A DNA stretch of 64,000 nucleotides from DT-110 sp030148525 (GTDB taxonomy: Bacteria; Bacteroidota; Bacteroidia; Chitinophagales; Saprospiraceae). The translations under genes were made by a program, and so were the position numbers. The stretch covers positions 2,418,001 to 2,482,000 of the forward strand of contig OZ245751.1 in assembly GCA_965227445.1 (NCBI GenBank). The letters run 5' to 3'. Under the pieces are notes generated by a model. It saw only the letters and a program-made list of their open reading frames with translations, was not told the origin of the DNA and ran no database searches. Of the stretch, positions 8,152 through 16,391 are shown piece after piece. Numbering within the stretch: position 1 is the first letter of the stretch; every line of letters starts with the position of its first letter.

Positions 8152-9165
8152 TTACTCGGCCTTTTCGAGAGCTTGTTTATACTCGGGTAATAATCGCTTG
8201 AACTTGCGCACCGTAGCCTTGAGTCCGATAAAGCTGGCACCACCCGATGCGTTGCGATGGCCCCCGCCCTTGAAATGCTTCTGCGCAATTTCCTGAACTG
8301 AAAAATCACCTTTGGAGCGCAAGCTCAACTTCACAATGGTGGGTTGTTCGGTAATAAAAGCTGCCATCTTAATGTCTCGCAGCCGAAGAATGTAATTGAC
8401 AATCCCTTCGGTATCACCACGCTGGATGTCGAACCTGGCGTAATCGTCCTTCGTCAGGGTAATGATTCCGGTTTGGTATTCTTCGAGGATCTCCATGCGA
8501 TTAGCCAGGCAATGTCCGAGCAAACGCAGGTGTTTCTCATTCATACTGTTGAATATGAGATCCTGCAATTTATAGTCGTCGACGCCCGTCTCAATCAGGT
8601 CAGCCACAATGCGATATAACTTAGGAGAGGTGCTGTATTTGAAAGAGCCGGTATCCGTGAGAATCCCTGTGAAGAGGCAGTCCCCAATGGATCGATCTAA
8701 TTCGCGGGTCCAGCCCATAAGGTGCAGGAAGTCATAGATTAATTCGCAGGTAGAACTGGCAGTTGTATCCGATAAAATGTAATCGGCAAAAGGCTCTGGA
8801 TACAGGTGGTGGTCGATCATAACCCGCTTTACATTTTCGCGGGCCATCATGGCTTCCCCCGTTTTATCGATGCGTTCAAGGGAGTTAAAATCCAGACAAA
8901 AGAATAGTTCCGCTTTATCAATGGCCTTTTGTGCGTCCTCCGTATCTGTGTCGAAAATAAGTATATCGTCCACTCCCGGCATCCACCCCAGGAAGTCGGG
9001 ATAATCCGATGGGCAAACAATGGTGACCGAGTGATTATTTTTCTCCAGGAGGTGCCGCAATCCCAAACTCGAACCGATGGCGTCTCCATCGGGATTCCGG
9101 TGCGTAGTGATAACTATATCTTTGGGAAAGGTAAGTAGTTCCTTTAATTCATGAATATTTTCCAT
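8152..9165 (-). CDS. DHH-family phosphoesterase (NrnA-like oligoribonuclease/pAp phosphatase)
   Basis: NrnA-type proteins degrade short RNA oligomers and dephosphorylate 3'-phosphoadenosine 5'-phosphate in the cytoplasm. From the ATG at 9165 the protein is 337 residues, the family size. An upstream in-frame ATG at 9288 would add 41 residues without family resemblance. Key motifs are ITTHRNPDGDAIGSSLGL near the N-terminus, the DHH signature in RVMIDHHLYP, and the DHHA1 glycine motif FKGGGHRNASGG near the C-terminus. The D-H-H and GGGH residues bind two metal ions. It is divergent from ndk, and the 205 bases between the two chosen starts hold the ndk promoter. Confidence 0.9.
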   Translation of the reverse strand: MENIHELKELLTFPKDIVITTHRNPDGDAIGSSLGLRHLLEKNNHSVTIVCPSDYPDFLGWMPGVDDILIFDTDTEDAQKAIDKAELFFCLDFNSLERIDKTGEAMMARENVKRVMIDHHLYPEPFADYILSDTTASSTCELIYDFLHLMGWTRELDRSIGDCLFTGILTDTGSFKYSTSPKLYRIVADLIETGVDDYKLQDLIFNSMNEKHLRLLGHCLANRMEILEEYQTGIITLTKDDYARFDIQRGDTEGIVNYILRLRDIKMAAFITEQPTIVKLSLRSKGDFSVQEIAQKHFKGGGHRNASGGASFIGLKATVRKFKRLLPEYKQALEKAE

Positions 9166-9302
9166 GCACAAGTATTCAATATGGGTTAGCTTAATAACGG
9201 GGCCTGTCAATTGACTAACCATAGCGCTTGTAAAAAGGCCAAAAATAGGCAAATTAACGGAAATATCATACGTGGTAATGATCGTCATTAAAATCGATTG
9301 TG

Positions 9303-9310
9303 TACTTTTG
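9303..9310 (+). promoter_or_regulatory. Candidate -7 box of ndk
   Basis: TACTTTTG followed by CGCG matches TAnnTTTG 61 bases upstream of the ndk ATG. The same TACTTTTGCG string lies upstream of mutS2. Confidence 0.55.
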
Positions 9311-9370
9311 CGCGACTTTTGACATCCAAAACTGCGTGGCTACGGTGGTCACGCCTAAACGCAAGAACAC

Positions 9371-9790
9371 ATGGCTGGAAACAGAACCTTTACCATGATC
9401 AAGCCGGATGCGGTCCGCAATGGACATATCGGCGCAATCCTAGCAAAAATCAACGAAGCGGGTTTCCGTATTGTTGCTATGAAATTCACTAAACTGAGCC
9501 AGGAAAAGGCGGGTGAATTCTACGAAGTACACAAAGAACGCCCTTTTTATGGCGAATTGGTAGACTTTATGTCTTCCGGTCCTATTGTCGCAGCCGCTCT
9601 GGAAAAAGACAATGCCGTGGAAGATTTCCGCAAACTGATCGGTGCTACCAATCCTTCTGAAGCTGCCGAAGGTACCATCCGTGCCCTCTACGCCACCAGC
9701 ATTGGTGAGAACGCCGTGCACGGTGCCGACTCTGACGAGAATGCCGAGCGCGAGATTGCTTTCCACTTTTCACGCTACGAACAATTCTAA
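9371..9790 (+). CDS. ndk: Nucleoside diphosphate kinase
   Basis: Ndk moves the terminal phosphate from ATP to other nucleoside diphosphates and keeps the NTP and dNTP pools balanced. The 139-residue length is standard. The N-terminus RTFTMIKPDAVRNGHIGAI, the HKERPFYGELVDFMSSGP segment, the GATNPSEAAEGTIRALY loop and the active-site histidine in NAVHGADS (about residue 115) are all intact, as is the end EREIAFHFSRYE. It has its own promoter box upstream and a strong terminator at 9834-9872, so it is probably a single-gene transcript. Confidence 0.97.
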   Translation: MAGNRTFTMIKPDAVRNGHIGAILAKINEAGFRIVAMKFTKLSQEKAGEFYEVHKERPFYGELVDFMSSGPIVAAALEKDNAVEDFRKLIGATNPSEAAEGTIRALYATSIGENAVHGADSDENAEREIAFHFSRYEQF

Positions 9791-9833
9791 AGCGGAAAGC
9801 GGAAGTTTCTGTAACCGCATGAACTTCGATTCA

Positions 9834-9872
9834 TAAAAAAAGACGTACCGGTCTGGCTGGTACGTCTTTTTT
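9834..9872 (+). terminator. Rho-independent terminator of ndk
   Basis: A perfect stem AAAGACGTACC/GGTACGTCTTT with a GGTCTGGCT-type loop is flanked by an A run on the left and a T run on the right, so it can work in both directions. It sits 45 bases after the ndk stop. Confidence 0.9.
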
Positions 9873-9875
9873 GTA

Positions 9876-9947
9876 ATTATTAATTTTTAGTGCTTAATTT
9901 TTAATTAAAGGTACATGCAATTAAAAATTATTCATTAAAAATTAAAA
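9876..9947. repeat. AT-rich heptamer hairpin (TTAATTT type)
   Basis: Units such as TAATTTT, TAGTGCT and TAATTTT face the complementary AATTAAAAATTA arm across a short loop. It lies between ndk and the converging peroxiredoxin gene. Confidence 0.6.
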
Positions 9948-9948
9948 C

Positions 9949-10578
9949 CTACTCCAACGCCTTGATCATGGCCGCAATACTCGCCCGGTTGCGGTAATTA
10001 GGGTCAAATTGCCGGTAGATGATCTCACCCTCCTGATTGATGATATAGGTAGCCGGTACTGGCAAGAAGGGCTCTTCGTCCCCGTTATTCTCTTCGATGC
10101 TTTCGCCTTTGCCGCGTTTAATACGTTCGTTGTAGGCATCCGTGACACGGAAGGTGACATCGTAGGCATCCATGATACTGTGATCCAGATCGGACAGGAT
10201 GCGGAATTTAGCGTCGGCCTTTTTGATGGTTTTCTGTACGTTGTTATTAGTCTCGGGGGTGACTGCGACGACCTGGGCGCCGGCATCCACGATCAATTGC
10301 AGGCTATCCTGGAAACGTTTCAGGTAGCGCGTACATACGGGGCACCAATCACCTCGGTAAAAGATCAGAACGACTTCTCCCTCTTCCAGCATTCCTTCCA
10401 GGCTCACCTCCTGACTGTACTGATCAACTCCGGAAAAATGGGGGGCCTCCTCCCCTACCATCAGACCCTGAGGTGTGTTCTCTTCGGTCACATCCATTCC
10501 TAACCCGGAAAGGTCAGTCTGGGCACAGGCTGTCGCCAAAAAACAGGCGAAAAACAGCATACAAACAGATTGTTTCAT
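9949..10578 (-). CDS. Peroxiredoxin-like (AhpC/TSA family) lipoprotein
   Basis: This is a thioredoxin-fold protein that probably reduces peroxides or reshuffles disulfides outside the cytoplasm. The ATG at 10578 gives 209 residues starting MKQSVCMLFFACFL with a lipobox ATAC, so it should be a lipoprotein. An upstream ATG at 10671 would prepend 31 residues without a sensible signal and is rejected. The active site is FYRGDWCPVCTRYLKRF, with a CxxC like the peroxiredoxin-like family of Bacteroidota. Downstream are VVAVTPETNN, FRILSDLDHSIMDAYDV and PATYIINQEGEIIYRQFDPNYRNR. The insert KRGKGESIEENNGDEEPFLP is typical of this subgroup. It follows mutS2 on the same strand, with a 92-base gap. Confidence 0.88.
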   Translation of the reverse strand: MKQSVCMLFFACFLATACAQTDLSGLGMDVTEENTPQGLMVGEEAPHFSGVDQYSQEVSLEGMLEEGEVVLIFYRGDWCPVCTRYLKRFQDSLQLIVDAGAQVVAVTPETNNNVQKTIKKADAKFRILSDLDHSIMDAYDVTFRVTDAYNERIKRGKGESIEENNGDEEPFLPVPATYIINQEGEIIYRQFDPNYRNRASIAAMIKALE

Positions 10579-10644
10579 AGTTCTTTTGTTTTTGCGAAAG
10601 CTACGCAATGAATGGAAGGATATGTGTCGCAGGAAAGACCGTTT

Positions 10645-10677
10645 TGAAGTCAGAGGTATGAAATCAGACATCAGGAA
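10645..10677. repeat. Single-arm heptamer repeat at the mutS2 stop
   Basis: Units GAAGTCA, GAGGTAT, GAAATCA and GACATCA run through the end of mutS2, whose stop codon lies inside the array. Confidence 0.5.
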
Positions 10678-13094
10678 AGGTCTACCAGGGTAACGCCATC
10701 GCCCCCGTGTTCGGCTGCAGGGTGACTGATCTGCATATCGACATTGTACTCCCGAAGTTTTTGCCGGACTGCTTTCCTCAGCGCACCACTACCCTTTCCG
10801 TGCAGGATGCGTAAGTTGGTGGTACCATTGACCAGGGCTTCATCGACCAGGGTTTCTACGGTTTGCAGGGCTTCATCGAAGCGCATGCCGCGGATGTCGA
10901 TCCGGCTTTCGAAATTGGCATTCCGTTCCAGCACTTCGGTGTATACACTTTTCTTATCCTGCCGATTAAGAGGCTCGTTGGCGTGTTGCAGATCACGAAG
11001 CTTTACGGTCATCCGCATGGCCCCCATTTGAACGACAGCACTCTTTTTGTCGACCGACTCCACCGTGCCGGTAGAACCTCCGGTCTTTAATTTCACGAAA
11101 TCGCCTACTTTGATCGGGCCTTTTTTGGCGGAAGCCCCCGAAGGTTCATAGTAAACAGCTTCTCTCAGGTCAGTGACATCATCGTTGAGTTGTTTGCGTT
11201 CCTCCCGGACCTGGGCTGCCATTTCTTTGGCCTTTTGCAGTGCCTCTTCTTTGGCCTGTATTTGTTTTGCCTCTTTCTGTTGTTCCTTCAATTCACGGAT
11301 GAGTTGCTCAAATTCCCGGTTCTGCTCGGCTGTCTGTTGCAGGGCTTGCTCCTTAGCTTCGAGCTTAATACGTTTGCGGCGCACTTCCAGGTCTTTGTGC
11401 AGTTGATCGTAGGTCTTGATCAGGCGATCGAGTTGGTTTTCGCGCTCCTGCATGGTTGCCAGCTTTTCTTCCAGCTCCTGCTTTTCGCGCTGAAGGTCGA
11501 CCAGCAGTTGATCGACAGCCTTGTCGCTTTTGCCGGTGCGGCGACGGGCGTATTTCATAATTTGTCCGCTCAGTCCACTCTTTTCGGCAATCTCAAAGGC
11601 ATAGGAACTACCGGGTCGCCCTACCCGCAATTCGTAGGTTGGCGACAGGGTATCTTTATCGAAATGCATGGAGCCGTTGAGCATTCCCTTTGTTTTGAAG
11701 GAAAAGATCTTCAGGTTGGAATAGTGAGTAGTTACTACCCCAAAGACTTTTTTGTTATTCAACTCGACCAGGATGGCCTCGGCGATGGCTCCTCCGATCT
11801 TGGGATCGGTCCCGCTACCAAATTCATCGATCAGAACCAGGGTGTTGCGATCCGCCTTTTCGGTAAAGATGCGCATGTTACGCAGGCGGGAACTGTAGGT
11901 GCTCAGGTCGTCCTCGATCGATTGCTGGTCGCCGATGTCGGCAAAGATCTGCGTGTAGATTCCAAAAAGGCTTTCCTCCTCGGCCGGTACCAGTATACCC
12001 GATTGTACCATCAGTTGCATCAGGCCCACTGATTTCATCGTAATAGACTTACCTCCGGCATTGGGCCCCGACAGCATCAGAATGCGGTTGGGTTTGTGCA
12101 GATCGAGCGTAAAGGGCACGGTGACCTTGTCAATCTGCTTATTCTTTAGTAACAACAGCGGATGATAACCCTCCAGTATCTTCAGGTTGGGCCGATCGAT
12201 TAGTTTGGGCATTTTGGCTTCCATGCGCATGCCGATGCGCGCTTTGGCACCGATCACATCGTAGCGAATCAGCAGTTCCTGGTATACCCGCATGAAGGGT
12301 ACGTAGGGGCGCAGCGTGGCGCTCAGTGCTTTCAGAATCCGGAGGATTTCCCGCTTTTCCCGCTGCTGCAGATCAAAGATGTCGTTATTGATATTGATGA
12401 CTCCATCTGGCTCAATAAACGCAGTTTTGCCGGTAGCTGATTCATCGTGGATGATACCACGAATTTTGCGTTTGTGCTCGGCGGGAACGGAGAGCACGCG
12501 TCGGCCATTCCGAAAGCTCTCCACGTTGTCGGTGAGCCAACCGCGTGAGCGGTAGTCGTTGATCAATGATCGAAAGACCTTGTCGAGTTCCTTGTGTTTG
12601 CTACCGATCGTCTTGCGTATCTTGGATAGTTCCGGCGATGCATCCGGACGTATCTGTCCTTCATCATCGACTACGCTATCGATCTCTTTGATCAAGTCCG
12701 GGTCGAGCTCCACACTGCGTACAATATTGTACAGGTATTCGTAGGTTTCACGACGGGTGTCGGAAAAAAAGCCAAGAATGTCCCGCATAGCGCTCAGCAC
12801 CTTATGGATGCGTTGCAACCCCTCAATGGGCAAGACGGAATCCTGGATTTCCAACAATTTCAGATCATCAGCCAGGTCGTCGTAGGTAGTCAGTGGAAAG
12901 GCCTCATCTTCATCGAACGACCGCTTCATAGCCGACACTTCCCGCAGACTACGGTCAATATCCTTCAGTTTGGTCATGGGGTACAGCTTGGCCGCTGCGG
13001 CCTTTCCCAGATCGCCCAAACATTCGCCCACCACCAATTGACGGACTTTGTCAAATTCCAGTTTCTCAAACAGGTCTCTCGGTTCCAGTTCCAT
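10671..13094 (-). CDS. mutS2: Endonuclease MutS2
   Basis: MutS2 is an ATP-driven DNA-binding protein with a nuclease tail; members act on recombination intermediates and on collided ribosomes, depending on the species. The 807-residue length is typical. The MutS core and clamp occupy about residues 1-310. The ATPase follows, with Walker A LSGPNAGGKSITMKS near residue 340, Walker B LVLIDEFGSGTDPK near residue 420 and TTHYSNLK. A long coiled coil spans about 520-640 (QREKQELEEKLATMQEREN and on). The C-terminal Smr domain covers about 725-807 with IDIRGMRFDEAL and LRILHGKGSGALR. A TACTTTTGCG promoter box lies 121 bases upstream. The stop codon sits in a heptamer repeat. Confidence 0.96.
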   Translation of the reverse strand: MELEPRDLFEKLEFDKVRQLVVGECLGDLGKAAAAKLYPMTKLKDIDRSLREVSAMKRSFDEDEAFPLTTYDDLADDLKLLEIQDSVLPIEGLQRIHKVLSAMRDILGFFSDTRRETYEYLYNIVRSVELDPDLIKEIDSVVDDEGQIRPDASPELSKIRKTIGSKHKELDKVFRSLINDYRSRGWLTDNVESFRNGRRVLSVPAEHKRKIRGIIHDESATGKTAFIEPDGVININNDIFDLQQREKREILRILKALSATLRPYVPFMRVYQELLIRYDVIGAKARIGMRMEAKMPKLIDRPNLKILEGYHPLLLLKNKQIDKVTVPFTLDLHKPNRILMLSGPNAGGKSITMKSVGLMQLMVQSGILVPAEEESLFGIYTQIFADIGDQQSIEDDLSTYSSRLRNMRIFTEKADRNTLVLIDEFGSGTDPKIGGAIAEAILVELNNKKVFGVVTTHYSNLKIFSFKTKGMLNGSMHFDKDTLSPTYELRVGRPGSSYAFEIAEKSGLSGQIMKYARRRTGKSDKAVDQLLVDLQREKQELEEKLATMQERENQLDRLIKTYDQLHKDLEVRRKRIKLEAKEQALQQTAEQNREFEQLIRELKEQQKEAKQIQAKEEALQKAKEMAAQVREERKQLNDDVTDLREAVYYEPSGASAKKGPIKVGDFVKLKTGGSTGTVESVDKKSAVVQMGAMRMTVKLRDLQHANEPLNRQDKKSVYTEVLERNANFESRIDIRGMRFDEALQTVETLVDEALVNGTTNLRILHGKGSGALRKAVRQKLREYNVDMQISHPAAEHGGDGVTLVDLS

Positions 13095-13120
13095 GCAGGT
13101 GACTTTCGTACAAAATGCCT

Positions 13121-13200
13121 ATGAGATCAGAATTATGAAGTCAGAGATCAGAAGTAATGTTACATCCTCATTCCTTTACTGGTCTCTGATTCTTGATCTC
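13121..13200. repeat. Heptamer hairpin (AGATCAG type) upstream of mutS2
   Basis: The left arm has AGATCAG, AATTATG, AAGTCAG and AGATCAG units, and the right arm GGTCTCT, GATTCTT and GATCTC. The arms face each other across about 25 bases. It lies in the mutS2 leader, so it would be transcribed. Confidence 0.55.
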
Positions 13201-13214
13201 TTGCCAGTAGTTCG

Positions 13215-13222
13215 CAAAAGTA
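13215..13222 (-). promoter_or_regulatory. Candidate -7 box of mutS2
   Basis: The minus strand reads TACTTTTGCG, matching TAnnTTTG and identical over ten bases to the ndk box. Confidence 0.5.
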
Positions 13223-13338
13223 GAAATTTTTGCACTCCCCTACCCTTTTGCGTTCAAATACGCATTACCAAACACATGGTAGCCGGCAGGGTTCCGTTGT
13301 TGCGCTGTTTTTCTTTTTTGGGAAAATAAAATTTACAG

Positions 13339-13369
13339 GAAAATTACGTCTGAGTAAAAGTCGATTTTG
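13339..13369 (+). promoter_or_regulatory. Shared 21-bp promoter element, copy 1
   Basis: A 21-base string (13339-13359, containing TTACGTCTGAGTAAAA) is followed after 2 bases by CGATTTTG, which keeps the TTTG of the -7 box. The identical string lies at 14360-14380 with the same spacing to TACCTTTG. It is 115 bases upstream of the lipoprotein start. Confidence 0.5.
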
Positions 13370-13422
13370 AATGTTTAATGTTTAATTTTGAATTGGATCA
13401 TTCATCATTCATCATTTTAATG
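13369..13422. repeat. Heptamer repeat (TAATGTT / ATCATTC)
   Basis: Eight 7-bp units run in register: GAATGTT, TAATGTT, TAATTTT, GAATTGG, then ATCATTC twice, ATCATTT and TAATG. The two halves are roughly complementary. Confidence 0.6.
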
Positions 13423-13483
13423 TGATGCACCCAACCGTTCAAACACCACATCCGTCTTACCCACTGAACCAAATGCACAACAC

Positions 13484-14191
13484 ATGCCCCGACTACTATT
13501 TATTGCTTTTTTCCTGATACTGATGGGTACCGGCTGTGACAAGGAGGAAACAATCATTTGCTACGGTCCTCCCATTGAAAATGGCGCGCAGGTGTCTCTG
13601 CACAACATGGAGGTAGGCCAGAAATCCGTCTATCGTATCTTCGTTGGTGAGGATTACGGTCAACAAGGCGGTGAAGAGAATTACGAGTACGGGCAGGACA
13701 CCCTCATCCTGGGAGTGACCGCCTACGATGGCACCTGGTACACCCTTAGTGAATACCTGACAGAAGGCTCCGTTTCCTACCAGAATGAAGAATCGCCGGT
13801 TTTCGGAGCGGAAGACACCGTTCGTTATCGCCTACGTGTTGCCGACAATCAACTCGAGTTTGAGGCTTTGGCCGGCTTTTCTAATCTATTACCCTTGCAG
13901 CAAACCGGGCCTCTTCCCCTCTCGTTTACCAATGGTCCAATCGTTAATTACACGGGCTGGTTTTTCGATGTGGAGGGTCTTTTCGGCACTACCCTGATGG
14001 CTTATGACCCTGAATTTGAGTTGTTCGGGATCAACTACGGTCGAGCTAACATCCTGGTTGATAACTCCGACATGGCTGTCGATGGCCCCGGCTTCACCCT
14101 GGTGTATTTACCCGAAGGCATGTTGCTGCGCAGCATCCGTGTGAATCCCTGGACCGCGGAGGGCGTTGGGTTTGATTTGATTTCGAATTAG
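13484..14191 (+). CDS. Lipoprotein of unknown function
   Basis: I do not recognise this family. The 235-residue product starts with a lipoprotein signal (LLFIAFFLILMGTGC, lipid-attached Cys at about residue 18), so it should be anchored to a membrane facing outward. The rest is rich in Gly, Tyr and acidic residues with alternating hydrophobic residues, suggesting an all-beta domain. Visible stretches are GPPIENGAQVSLHNMEVGQK at the start and LVYLPEGMLLRSIRVNPWT near the end. It is a single-gene unit, with a candidate promoter element at 13339-13369 and a long hairpin at 14230-14300 downstream. The promoter element is shared with aroC downstream. Function unknown. Confidence 0.8.
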   Translation: MPRLLFIAFFLILMGTGCDKEETIICYGPPIENGAQVSLHNMEVGQKSVYRIFVGEDYGQQGGEENYEYGQDTLILGVTAYDGTWYTLSEYLTEGSVSYQNEESPVFGAEDTVRYRLRVADNQLEFEALAGFSNLLPLQQTGPLPLSFTNGPIVNYTGWFFDVEGLFGTTLMAYDPEFELFGINYGRANILVDNSDMAVDGPGFTLVYLPEGMLLRSIRVNPWTAEGVGFDLISN

Positions 14192-14229
14192 TAGCAGGTA
14201 TTGGGTAATCAGTAGTAAGTAGTTGTACG

Positions 14230-14300
14230 CTTTCCATTTTCTGATCCGAATACTTTTCGTTTTTGCCAACCGATGGTCAGTCGGATCAGAAAATGGAAAG
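14230..14300. repeat. CTTTCC...GGAAAG inverted repeat, copy 1
   Basis: A perfect 20-bp inverted repeat (14230-14249 and 14281-14300, CTTTCCATTTTCTGATCCGA and its complement) has a 31-base loop. It lies 38 bases after the lipoprotein stop and could terminate that gene, but it lacks a T tract. Two relatives lie at 23265-23335 and 23396-23463. Confidence 0.8.
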
Positions 14301-14359
14301 AGGTCCGGGGAATGAGACTACTCGTAGCTCAAGATTGATTTTTAGATTTTTAATGGTCA

Positions 14360-14390
14360 GAAAATTACGTCTGAGTAAAACCTACCTTTG
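14360..14390 (+). promoter_or_regulatory. Shared 21-bp promoter element, copy 2, with aroC -7 box
   Basis: The same 21-base string as at 13339-13359 lies at 14360-14380, followed after 2 bases by TACCTTTG (14383-14390), an exact TAnnTTTG match, 111 bases before the aroC start. Confidence 0.55.
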
Positions 14391-14430
14391 ATTAATTAGC
14401 ACTGGCTTTTTAAATAACCCCTTTGTTATT

Positions 14431-14463
14431 ACCTCAAACCCCAGACCTCAAACCTCAAACCTG
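14431..14463. repeat. CCTCAAA heptamer repeat in the aroC leader
   Basis: A one-armed tandem of ACCTCAA units ends in AACCTGTTTA, as in other copies. The facing GGTTTGA arm is absent. Confidence 0.6.
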
Positions 14464-14500
14464 TTTACTATCTTGCGTGCTCGAAAAAAACATAGAGATC

Positions 14501-15580
14501 GTGGCAGGAAACATCTTTGGACATACATTTCGGATTAGCACTTTTGGCGAAAGCCACGGAGAAGCAATTGGTGTGATCATCGACGGCTGCCCTTCCGGTG
14601 TTCCCGTGGATGAAGAATTCGTGCAGACCGAGCTAAGCCGACGCAGACCCGGGCAATCGCGTATTGTTACCCAACGCAAGGAGAGCGATACGGCCCGCAT
14701 TCTGTCTGGTGTATTTGAAGGACATACCACGGGCACCCCCATATCCCTGGTCATATTCAATGCAGATGCGCGCTCCAAGGATTACAGCCACATTGCCGAT
14801 AAATTCCGGCCTTCCCACGCCGATTTCACCTACCACGCCAAGTACGGCCGGCGTGACTACCGGGGTGGCGGACGTTCCTCGGCCCGGGAGACGGCAGCAC
14901 GGGTGGCAGCGGGTGCTTTCGCAAAAATGCTGCTGCAGAAAATCGGCGTATCTATCACCGCCTACGTGAGTCAGGTAGGCGCACTGGAGGTTCCCCTCTC
15001 CTATCAAGAATTAGACTTATCGCAGGTCGAAACCAATCCGGTCCGTTGCCCCGACGCCGACTGGGCGAAAAAGATGGAGGAACACATCGTAGAGGTGCGC
15101 AAAGCCGGTGATACTATCGGCGGGGTAGTTTCCTGTGTCGCCACTGGCGTTCCCGCCGGCCTGGGCGAACCGGCCTTCGACAAACTACACGCCGACCTTG
15201 GCAAAGCTATGTTGAGCATCAACGCCTGTAAGGGATTTGAATACGGTTCGGGCTTTGCGGGTGTGGCCATGCGCGGCTCCGAGCACAACGATATTTTCGA
15301 GCAGGAAGACGATACTGTCTCTACCAAAACCAATCATTCCGGCGGTGTACAGGGTGGTATTTCTAACGGTATGGATATCTACTTCCGGACGGCCTTCAAA
15401 CCCGTGGCCACCATTGTCCCCGAACAGGAAAGCGTGAACGAAGCCGGTGAATCAGTTACCGTAGTCGGCAAGGGACGCCACGACCCCTGCGTAGTTCCGC
15501 GCGCCGTACCCATCGTCGAAGCCATGACCGCACTGGTGCTGGCCGATCATTACCTGCGGAACCGAAGTGCGAAGATGTAG
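14501..15580 (+). CDS. aroC: Chorismate synthase
   Basis: AroC makes chorismate from 5-enolpyruvylshikimate 3-phosphate using reduced FMN, the last common step to aromatic amino acids, folates and quinones. The best start is the GTG at 14501, giving VAGNIFGHTFRISTFGESHG, which fits the family N-terminus. The in-frame ATG at 14423 would add 26 residues translated from a heptamer repeat. The 359-residue length is normal. Signature motifs are GESHGEAIGVIIDGCP, RRRPGQSRIVTQRKE, GRRDYRGGGRSSARETA, GCxxG-equivalent FEYGSGFAGVAMRGSEHND, NHSGGVQGGISNG and GRHDPCVVPRAVPIVEAM. A candidate promoter with the shared 21-base element lies upstream. Confidence 0.95.
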   Translation: MAGNIFGHTFRISTFGESHGEAIGVIIDGCPSGVPVDEEFVQTELSRRRPGQSRIVTQRKESDTARILSGVFEGHTTGTPISLVIFNADARSKDYSHIADKFRPSHADFTYHAKYGRRDYRGGGRSSARETAARVAAGAFAKMLLQKIGVSITAYVSQVGALEVPLSYQELDLSQVETNPVRCPDADWAKKMEEHIVEVRKAGDTIGGVVSCVATGVPAGLGEPAFDKLHADLGKAMLSINACKGFEYGSGFAGVAMRGSEHNDIFEQEDDTVSTKTNHSGGVQGGISNGMDIYFRTAFKPVATIVPEQESVNEAGESVTVVGKGRHDPCVVPRAVPIVEAMTALVLADHYLRNRSAKM

Positions 15581-15661
15581 AGATCGGAAATCGGAGGTCG
15601 GAAATAAGGTTGAAAAGTGAAACGAGGAAGCCTTAACCTCAACCTAAAACTCAACCTAAAT
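15580..15661. repeat. Heptamer repeat pair between aroC and DUF2461 gene
   Basis: The left part has AGATCGG, AAATCGG and AGGTCGG units, and the right part CTTAACC, TCAACCT and CAACCTA. The genes converge here, and the array begins at the aroC stop. Confidence 0.55.
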
Positions 15662-15665
15662 ATAG

Positions 15666-16322
15666 CTATTTCTCAAGCGCTTCCGCCACAAAATCATTGA
15701 GCGGCTTGCCGGCTGCGTAGTAGTCTGCCACAAAGTCTATGAAATCTTCTTTCGAGGCTTGGGTGTGGGGTAGCTCAGCCATGTAGAAGTACTGCTTGTT
15801 GGCGATCAGCGGTTCTTGCTCCGCAAAGTCCCTGAATTCTTTGGGGATGCGTTTGTACTGCTCGCCCTTCACCTGCTCAAAGTGTTTCACAAAAGCCGGC
15901 GCTTCGATGATGGACCGAAATCGGTCGTGTTCCAATCGTATTTTATTCCAGATGTGGTCCAGTGAGGAGCGCTCTACGAAGTAGGCACCGCCTCCCAGCA
16001 TCAACCGGCCCGGCTCCAGATGGAAGTAGTAACCGGGGTATTCTTTCCCCTTGCGTCCGTATTTGGAAATGAGAGCTCCCACGTGGGTTTTGTAGGGTGT
16101 CTTATCCTTGGAAAAGCGGGTATCCCGGGCAATACGGAAGATGGCATCCTTGGGCTGGATCTGTATCTCGGGATCCAATTCCTGCAAGCGCGCGATCAGG
16201 TCTCCAATAAAGGCCTTAAAGGGTTCTTTACACTCCTTCTCGTACCGCTTTTTATTGGCGTGGTACCACTCGCGGTTATTGTTTTGACGTAAGTCACGGA
16301 GAAATGACAACAGATTTTGCAT
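15666..16322 (-). CDS. DUF2461 family protein
   Basis: This 218-residue protein matches the DUF2461 (TIGR02453) family, widespread and without an assigned activity. Typical features are the N-terminal FLRDLRQNNNREWYHANKKRYE (start of the domain), AIFRIARDTRFSKDKTPYKTH in the middle, GYYFHLEPGRLMLGGGAYF, and a C-terminal FIDFVADYYAAGKPLNDFVAEAL. There is no signal peptide, so it should be cytoplasmic. It converges on aroC, with a heptamer repeat in the 85-base gap, and lies downstream of glpK on the same strand with another repeat between. The family call is strong, the function unknown. Confidence 0.9.
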   Translation of the reverse strand: MQNLLSFLRDLRQNNNREWYHANKKRYEKECKEPFKAFIGDLIARLQELDPEIQIQPKDAIFRIARDTRFSKDKTPYKTHVGALISKYGRKGKEYPGYYFHLEPGRLMLGGGAYFVERSSLDHIWNKIRLEHDRFRSIIEAPAFVKHFEQVKGEQYKRIPKEFRDFAEQEPLIANKQYFYMAELPHTQASKEDFIDFVADYYAAGKPLNDFVAEALEK

Positions 16323-16325
16323 GTA

Positions 16326-16391
16326 AAAATGCTTAATTTTTAATGTCTAATTTTTAATGCTTTATCCATTTCTGACCTCTGACCTCTGACC
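16326..16391. repeat. Two adjacent heptamer arrays (TTAATTT and CTGACCT)
   Basis: TTAATTT, TTAATGT, CTAATTT and TTAATGC units are followed by three CTGACCT units (CTGACCT, CTGACCT, CTGACCT) that run up to the glpK stop. Confidence 0.65.

Noticed and set aside
10661..10671. ATG at 10671 as start of the peroxiredoxin gene
   Set aside because: It would add 31 residues ahead of a proper lipoprotein signal, and overlaps the mutS2 stop.
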